Shown here in pieces: positions 58,865-64,000 of a stretch of DNA of 64,000 nt; positions within the stretch are counted from its first letter, which is position 1, and each line of letters opens with the position of its first letter. A model generated the notes under the pieces. It saw only the letters and a list, made by a program, of their open reading frames with translations, was not told the origin of the DNA and searched no databases. Source of the stretch: Candidatus Poseidoniaceae archaeon (GTDB taxonomy: Archaea; Thermoplasmatota; Poseidoniia; Poseidoniales; Poseidoniaceae); contig JADHSC010000009.1 of NCBI GenBank assembly GCA_016777125.1, positions 1-64,000 on the forward strand. Direction: 5' to 3'. Both the position numbers and the translations under genes were made by a program.

Positions 58865-59287
58865 ATGCTTCACGACATCGTCCACCAAATGGAACCGTCT
58901 GAACGATTCCAATACGCTCAACTTCTTGCCTATCTAGCAAGCGTAGACAACAGTATTTCTAAACCTGAAATGGCTTTTTACGAACAACGTCTCGGAGCAA
59001 CCTTACTTTCTCCTGAGCGAAAAGAACAACTCCGAAAGAAATTGAATGCAAACCTCAACCTCGATAAGCATCTTGCTTCAATGAATCCCCGTTCGATCAA
59101 ACTTGCTCTACGAGACATCTGCTTGATGACAATGGCCGATCGTGAAGTCGAAGAATCAGAACGAGAGGTTCTACTGAAGGTTGCAGCTGCTGCTGGCCTT
59201 ACGGACAAACACGTTGATGCGTTGCTTCAATGGACCATCAAAGGATTCCACTGGATGCAAGAAGGCTACAATGCCCTCGACATCTGA
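58865..59287 (+). CDS. TerB-like protein
   Basis: YAQLLAYLASVDNSISKPEMAFYEQRL...MTMADREVEESEREVLLKVAAAAGL. Confidence 0.8.
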   Translation: MLHDIVHQMEPSERFQYAQLLAYLASVDNSISKPEMAFYEQRLGATLLSPERKEQLRKKLNANLNLDKHLASMNPRSIKLALRDICLMTMADREVEESEREVLLKVAAAAGLTDKHVDALLQWTIKGFHWMQEGYNALDI

Positions 59288-59302
59288 AGAAGGAAATTCC
59301 CT

Positions 59303-61207
59303 TCACAGAATTCGAACTGTTTCAAGGTTCTTTGGAGCATAGGTTCGGCATCGATACTTATCTCTCAACTCTTTTCCGAGTTCACTGCACTTGTAGTAAT
59401 CTCCGTGATGACAGATGATGTTACGAGGCTTTGGATTCATGGAATCGACGAAAGCAAGTAATTGCCGTCGGTCTGAATGCCCACTGAATCCATCGATCGT
59501 AGCCATTTCACAACCAACCTTGACGATTTCAGTACGACCATCAATCAGCATAGGAACTTCACCAAATCCTTTCTGGAGACGACGACCTAGGGTACCTTCT
59601 GCTTGGTATCCAACGAAGCAGAGTGAATTTCGTTCTTCATGCGCCCAGTTTTGGAAGTAATTCATGACAGGGCCTCCGTTGAGCATACCGGATGTTGCAA
59701 GAACGATGCATGGACTTGTATCCATAACGATACTTTCTCTTCGTTGTGCTCCTTCAACGGTTCTAAACCAAGGACTTGTAAATGGATTCTCACCATCATC
59801 CTGTTGCAATGATTTTCGTAGAGCAGCAGTGAGATAATTTGGATGGCTTGCGTGAATGGCTGTTGCCTCTTGAATCATACCATCGAGCCATACCGGGACA
59901 GGTTCAACTGCACCTGAACGGAAGAGATCATCAATAGCAATCATAACTTCTTGAGAACGACCTACAGCGAATACAGGACATATCAGTTTACCGTTCCTTT
60001 GCAAGGTACGTGTAACAATATCCTGGAGTTCTTGGTTTGCTTCTTCACGTGATGGTTGGTAATCACCAGCTGCACCATATGTCGATTCAATGACAAGTGT
60101 TTCACATCGAGGGAAACGGGTATTTGCAGCATCGAAGAGCCAAGACTTCTCGAACTTTTGATCGCCAGAGAAAACAATGTTATGCTTACCATCAGCGATG
60201 TTGAGATGGACTGCTGAAGAACCAAGAATATGTCCCGCATTCGAGAATGTCATCTTTACGTCAGGTGCAACATCAGTGGTTTGATTCCAATCAACATCAA
60301 CAACGTGACGCATGCACATACGGATGTCTTCCATATCGTAAGGAGCACGCTTACCTTCCGCTCCACCGACTTTGAGATAGTCTGTTTGAAGAAGCAACAT
60401 CAAATCTCGAGTTGGAGGCGTACAGAAGACTGGCCCTCGATATCCATACTTGAATAGGACAGGAAGCATTCCTGCGTGATCCAAGTGAGCATGAGTCAAA
60501 ACCACTGCATCGATTTGTTCCAATGGGAGTGCTTCAGGTGCAGTGAAGTATGGCATAGGGTCGGTATCGGATGCGATGTTAACACCAACGTCGATCATAA
60601 TTCTCGATTCATTCGTGGTGACAAAGTGGCAAGCACGTCCAACTTCCTGATAGGATCCAAGAGCAGTGACACGAGCCCAAGTTGAACCTGGTCGCTTTGG
60701 TCTGTGAATATTCAAACCAAAGTTTCTCAATAACTTCCTGCGCTCTTCAGCGTGTGCTTCTCGATATCCACGGATATCACGTACGGTCTTGGAGATGATT
60801 GGTGGGGTTCGCTCAACGGTGACTTCCCATCCAGTTTTAATTAGGATTTCTCTGGCAATTGCACCTCTTCGGCCAACTGCTTCTGAGGGATTCTTACATT
60901 GTATGATGACTTTCCAAATACAAGGATCGAAGAATAATTCCGATATCTCAGCTGTTTCAGGTACGAGGTCATTGATGACTGCAGTTGTTGCTTCCTTATC
61001 CATGACAATATCAGCATTCGGACGCATAACGATTCGACGCTTGATTTTCTTCGAGATTTTTCCAGCAAGTCCTTCAGAACCTACGAACTTGTCAATTTCA
61101 CTTGTGAATATGGCAATATCGCCCGCTTCTAAATCAGCTTTGTACTCGATATCACGAGGTACAATCTTACTTATCTCATCTTTGATTTCCTTGAAGGTTA
61201 ATCGCAT
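59303..61207 (-). CDS. beta-CASP ribonuclease aCPSF1 (FttA) with N-terminal KH domains
   Basis: LTHAHLDHAGMLP; beta-CASP LATSGMLNGGP; SGHSDRRQLL; KH region GRRGAIAREILIKTGW. Confidence 0.95.
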   Translation of the reverse strand: MRLTFKEIKDEISKIVPRDIEYKADLEAGDIAIFTSEIDKFVGSEGLAGKISKKIKRRIVMRPNADIVMDKEATTAVINDLVPETAEISELFFDPCIWKVIIQCKNPSEAVGRRGAIAREILIKTGWEVTVERTPPIISKTVRDIRGYREAHAEERRKLLRNFGLNIHRPKRPGSTWARVTALGSYQEVGRACHFVTTNESRIMIDVGVNIASDTDPMPYFTAPEALPLEQIDAVVLTHAHLDHAGMLPVLFKYGYRGPVFCTPPTRDLMLLLQTDYLKVGGAEGKRAPYDMEDIRMCMRHVVDVDWNQTTDVAPDVKMTFSNAGHILGSSAVHLNIADGKHNIVFSGDQKFEKSWLFDAANTRFPRCETLVIESTYGAAGDYQPSREEANQELQDIVTRTLQRNGKLICPVFAVGRSQEVMIAIDDLFRSGAVEPVPVWLDGMIQEATAIHASHPNYLTAALRKSLQQDDGENPFTSPWFRTVEGAQRRESIVMDTSPCIVLATSGMLNGGPVMNYFQNWAHEERNSLCFVGYQAEGTLGRRLQKGFGEVPMLIDGRTEIVKVGCEMATIDGFSGHSDRRQLLAFVDSMNPKPRNIICHHGDYYKCSELGKELRDKYRCRTYAPKNLETVRIL

Positions 61208-61284
61208 TCTTACATCTCCTGCCGCTACTCAGCATGCTACGCATATCCATAGGAATACGGCTAAGCCGCGGGAGGGTAAGGACT

Positions 61285-61911
61285 TCACTTCTTCTTTAGA
61301 AGAGAATCAATTTCGGATTGCTCGACTGGGACGTAACCGTCCTTTGCCGTAATGACTGCGAGATCCATTCCGTTTCCAGATGCAGCGTCTCTTTGGCCAG
61401 AGGCACTCAGAGCACGAGCAGCAAGACGAACTGTATCAGCACGGTTCATTCCTTCGGAGAATCCATCTTCAAGAACACCGTACATGTAAGGTGAACCTGA
61501 ACCTGTTGCACAGTAGACATCGGGAATGGAACCACCTGCGGAGTCGATTGAGTAAACGTGAGAACCGTCTGCATCAACACCAACGATGAGAAGTTGTACC
61601 CAGTGAGGGCGTCCAGAAAGAAGGTTGGCAGTGAAAGTTGCTGCGCCTTTGACGGTCATGTTTTGTCCTCTTCGAAGTTGGTAAAGTGAAACTTCAGCAG
61701 CGAGGGTACGAGAGAGTGATTGTGCGTGGCCAACAAGACCTGCGGTTGTTAGAGCGAGATTGTCACCAATCTTGAACAATTTCTGAACACTTTTGTTTGC
61801 AATAAAGTGACCCATAGTTGCTCTGTGATCGGCACCAACAACGACACCTCCGTTGAAGGTAATTCCTACTGTGCTTGTTCCAGTTTTCAATACACCATCT
61901 TGTGCTTCCAT
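61285..61911 (-). CDS. psmB: proteasome beta subunit
   Basis: TGTSTVGITFNGGVVVGADHRATMGHFIANK; GSGSPYMYGVLEDGF; catalytic Thr after Gly. Confidence 0.95.
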   Translation of the reverse strand: MEAQDGVLKTGTSTVGITFNGGVVVGADHRATMGHFIANKSVQKLFKIGDNLALTTAGLVGHAQSLSRTLAAEVSLYQLRRGQNMTVKGAATFTANLLSGRPHWVQLLIVGVDADGSHVYSIDSAGGSIPDVYCATGSGSPYMYGVLEDGFSEGMNRADTVRLAARALSASGQRDAASGNGMDLAVITAKDGYVPVEQSEIDSLLKKK

Positions 61912-62060
61912 GTTTTTCACCTTATTGCCACCCCATATGAACTGCGGGGTCTGCAATCTTACCCTGCCACAGGCCCCTTATCAACTCGCCGTTTAGAAAG
62001 CATCATTTTTCATCATCAACAAAGAAAGCATTCTTGTGCCACCGCACATAGCGCTGTCAT

Positions 62061-62624
62061 ATGGCAAGGAAACGCCCCTCTGAACCTGATGAAGGGCAGT
62101 TCTCACTCGATGATTTCATGAATCAACAGCCTGCGAGTTCAGATACCGTTCCTGATATGATCGATTTAGCCGAAGAACCTCAGCAACCAGTGGGCAAACC
62201 CTTGCGTACCTTCTCAATGCCCAGTGGTGTTAGCAGTGTGGCTGATGAACCAATACCGCCTCCAAGTTCAGGACTCTTTCACAATCTAGGGAAGCGATTT
62301 CCAAATCCGCCAATTCCGATGAACGATGGAGGCATGGTCCTTCACCGTGCAACCTTAATCGATATGACTGGAGTCGATACCCTACTCGATTGGGTCTCGG
62401 ATGGACATGCTGCTTTGGTCGAAATGGCACGACTCATGAACAGAGAGCAGGAAGTTACCAACGTTCTAGCAAGACTCCATCTCTTCGTAGAAAACGACAT
62501 GGGTGGACAAATCGTTCAAATCACCGAAACACGAGTCATGCTTCTCCCACCCGGATGTGTTGGGCTCAATGGACTCGAAGATGAAGCATTCAATGGTGAA
62601 GCCGAACGTCTTGGAGGACTTTGA
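62061..62624 (+). CDS. SepF-like (DUF552) cell-division protein
   Basis: Disordered N-terminus then VLHRATLIDMTGVDTLLDWVSDGHAALVEMARLMNREQEVTNVLARLHLFVENDMGGQIVQITETRVMLLPPGCVGL. Confidence 0.75.
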   Translation: MARKRPSEPDEGQFSLDDFMNQQPASSDTVPDMIDLAEEPQQPVGKPLRTFSMPSGVSSVADEPIPPPSSGLFHNLGKRFPNPPIPMNDGGMVLHRATLIDMTGVDTLLDWVSDGHAALVEMARLMNREQEVTNVLARLHLFVENDMGGQIVQITETRVMLLPPGCVGLNGLEDEAFNGEAERLGGL

Positions 62625-63208
62625 TGGAAGAACAAGCAATCGAGATGCCTTGTCCCATGTGCCAGGAAGAAGGTCAACTCGGGATGATGGCCCATGTTGA
62701 TGAGATTCCCTATTTCGGTGAGCACACCCAAGTGACCGTTCTTTGTCATGCATGTGGATGGAGACAAACAGATTTCATTCCAGCAGAAGGAAGAAAACCA
62801 GGTGGATGGGACTTTGAAATCGCTTCTGAGAAGGACCTCAATGCTCGAGTCATCCGTTCTTCATCATGCACTGTGTCCATACCTGAACTCGATCTTGAAG
62901 TCAACCCGGGCGGTAATGCAACTGGCTATGTAACGAACATGGAAGGTTTACTCAATCGATTCATCAAGATTGTAGAGATGGTCATGAAAGATTTAGAAGG
63001 GGACGAAGAAGAGAACTTGAAGACGCTTCAGCATATGCTTCATCGGCTCCAAAAAGCAGGCTTGGAAGGAGATGGACTCCAGATTGAACTTCTTGATCCG
63101 CATGGATTATCTCAAATCCTGCATCCAGACGCTGTTGACAGAGATTTGACTGAAGACGAATTAAGGCGACTACCTGTTGGACCAGACCCAGCAGTGTTCT
63201 CAAAGTGA
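62624..63208 (+). CDS. ZPR1 zinc-finger domain protein
   Basis: CPMCQEEGQLGMMAHVDEIPYFGEHTQVTVLCHACGWRQTDF; SCTVSIPELDLEVNPG. Confidence 0.92.
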   Translation: MEEQAIEMPCPMCQEEGQLGMMAHVDEIPYFGEHTQVTVLCHACGWRQTDFIPAEGRKPGGWDFEIASEKDLNARVIRSSSCTVSIPELDLEVNPGGNATGYVTNMEGLLNRFIKIVEMVMKDLEGDEEENLKTLQHMLHRLQKAGLEGDGLQIELLDPHGLSQILHPDAVDRDLTEDELRRLPVGPDPAVFSK

Positions 63209-64000
63209 TTTTTCATCGAAGAACTCATCGACAAGATGTGCTGTTTCATCTTTCTTCTCTTGATGGTTTGAAAGCCATTCAGTAGCTCGGTCTATACAAA
63301 GTTGCTTCATCTCTCCAGCAAGGAGAGCACCCGAGCGATAGTGTTGGTTTATCTCTTGAAGATAATCGTCATCATCTTCGAAGAAATACATCATGTATTG
63401 GTAAGCAACATCAATATCTGGATTGCCACCAAGTCTTCGATGCTCTTCGATGGTTGGTTGACCACCTGAGAAAGCACGCTTGATCTTCTTCTCAACCGCA
63501 GCGATTTCATCGTCTAGGAAGATGGTTGTTTTCGGCTTACTACTCGACATTTTATCGCCGGTCAACCCAACAGCAAAGTGATGGTATGTGGAAGATGGTG
63601 CAAGCAATCCTTGTCCGCCTAAAGTTCGCTCATAAGCCAGAAGTTGCATTCGAATACGATGGATATCTTGTGATGTCGCACTTGGAACCATAACAGTCCC
63701 TTCCTTCGGATTGGACATGATATCAGAAAAGCCCATTGCTTCCATGTTGTTGACAATTCCATCAAAGATTGATTGTCGCTTAGCACGGTCGATTCTACCA
63801 TTAGGAGATTGACCAAGAGCTTCTGCATTCTCTTCTTGAACAGATAAACGAATCAAGGCTCCACTTCGCTTACCAGGACCAACATTGAACCAGTTCGTCT
63901 TACCTGCTAGACCACGAGTGAGTCGAAGGTGCGGATCTTGGTCAACACCTACTGGAACAACGATTGGACGAAGGCCTCCATATTCATCTAATTGAGGATG
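63200..64000 (-). CDS. trpS: tryptophanyl-tRNA synthetase, 5' truncated by window edge
   Basis: PVGVDQDPHLRLTRG (frame read through to 64000) and GDKMSSSKPKTTIFL. Confidence 0.92.
   Translation of the reverse strand, partial: HPQLDEYGGLRPIVVPVGVDQDPHLRLTRGLAGKTNWFNVGPGKRSGALIRLSVQEENAEALGQSPNGRIDRAKRQSIFDGIVNNMEAMGFSDIMSNPKEGTVMVPSATSQDIHRIRMQLLAYERTLGGQGLLAPSSTYHHFAVGLTGDKMSSSKPKTTIFLDDEIAAVEKKIKRAFSGGQPTIEEHRRLGGNPDIDVAYQYMMYFFEDDDDYLQEINQHYRSGALLAGEMKQLCIDRATEWLSNHQEKKDETAHLVDEFFDEKSL

Noticed and set aside
1-64000. CRISPR array, transposon, integrase, toxin-antitoxin or restriction-modification system
   Set aside because: No regularly spaced repeats, transposase/integrase motifs or defence-gene domains were found on either strand by inspection.

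Overview
The window looks like a chromosomal segment of an archaeon. Gene content and style suggest Marine Group II / Poseidoniales-type Euryarchaeota; this is an inference, not proven. It carries archaeal information-processing genes (RpoL, aEF-1beta, Cbf5, TruD, FtsJ/RrmJ, AsnRS, partial TrpRS, aCPSF1/FttA, proteasome beta, SepF-like, ZPR1), metabolic genes (argF, arcC, rpiA, ribA-type GTP cyclohydrolase II, UbiA prenyltransferase), two RND/MMPL transporters, an archaeosortase-like protein, GT2 glycosyltransferases, and several very large secreted/membrane-anchored proteins (kelch, CARDB, subtilase + P-domain, a ~1691 aa surface protein). RNA genes read directly from sequence are four tRNAs (Glu-CTC, His-GTG, Lys-CTT, Pro-TGG) and an RNase P RNA (minus strand, ~42073-42374) that the ORF track does not show. 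Small zinc-ribbon genes below the ORF-track cutoff were also found (55 aa at 28243-28410; 36 aa at 51803-51913). Main items for follow-up: the DEAD-box helicase leader with three overlapping alternative stems ending at the Shine-Dalgarno; a pyruvoyl-dependent arginine decarboxylase homolog that appears to lack its self-cleavage serine; a degenerate GT2-like membrane protein divergent from an intact GT2; a Met/Pro/Ala repeat + DUF11-like + EF-hand + zinc-ribbon protein; and palindromes at the promoters/starts of several genes. No CRISPR array, transposase, integrase or clear defence island was seen.
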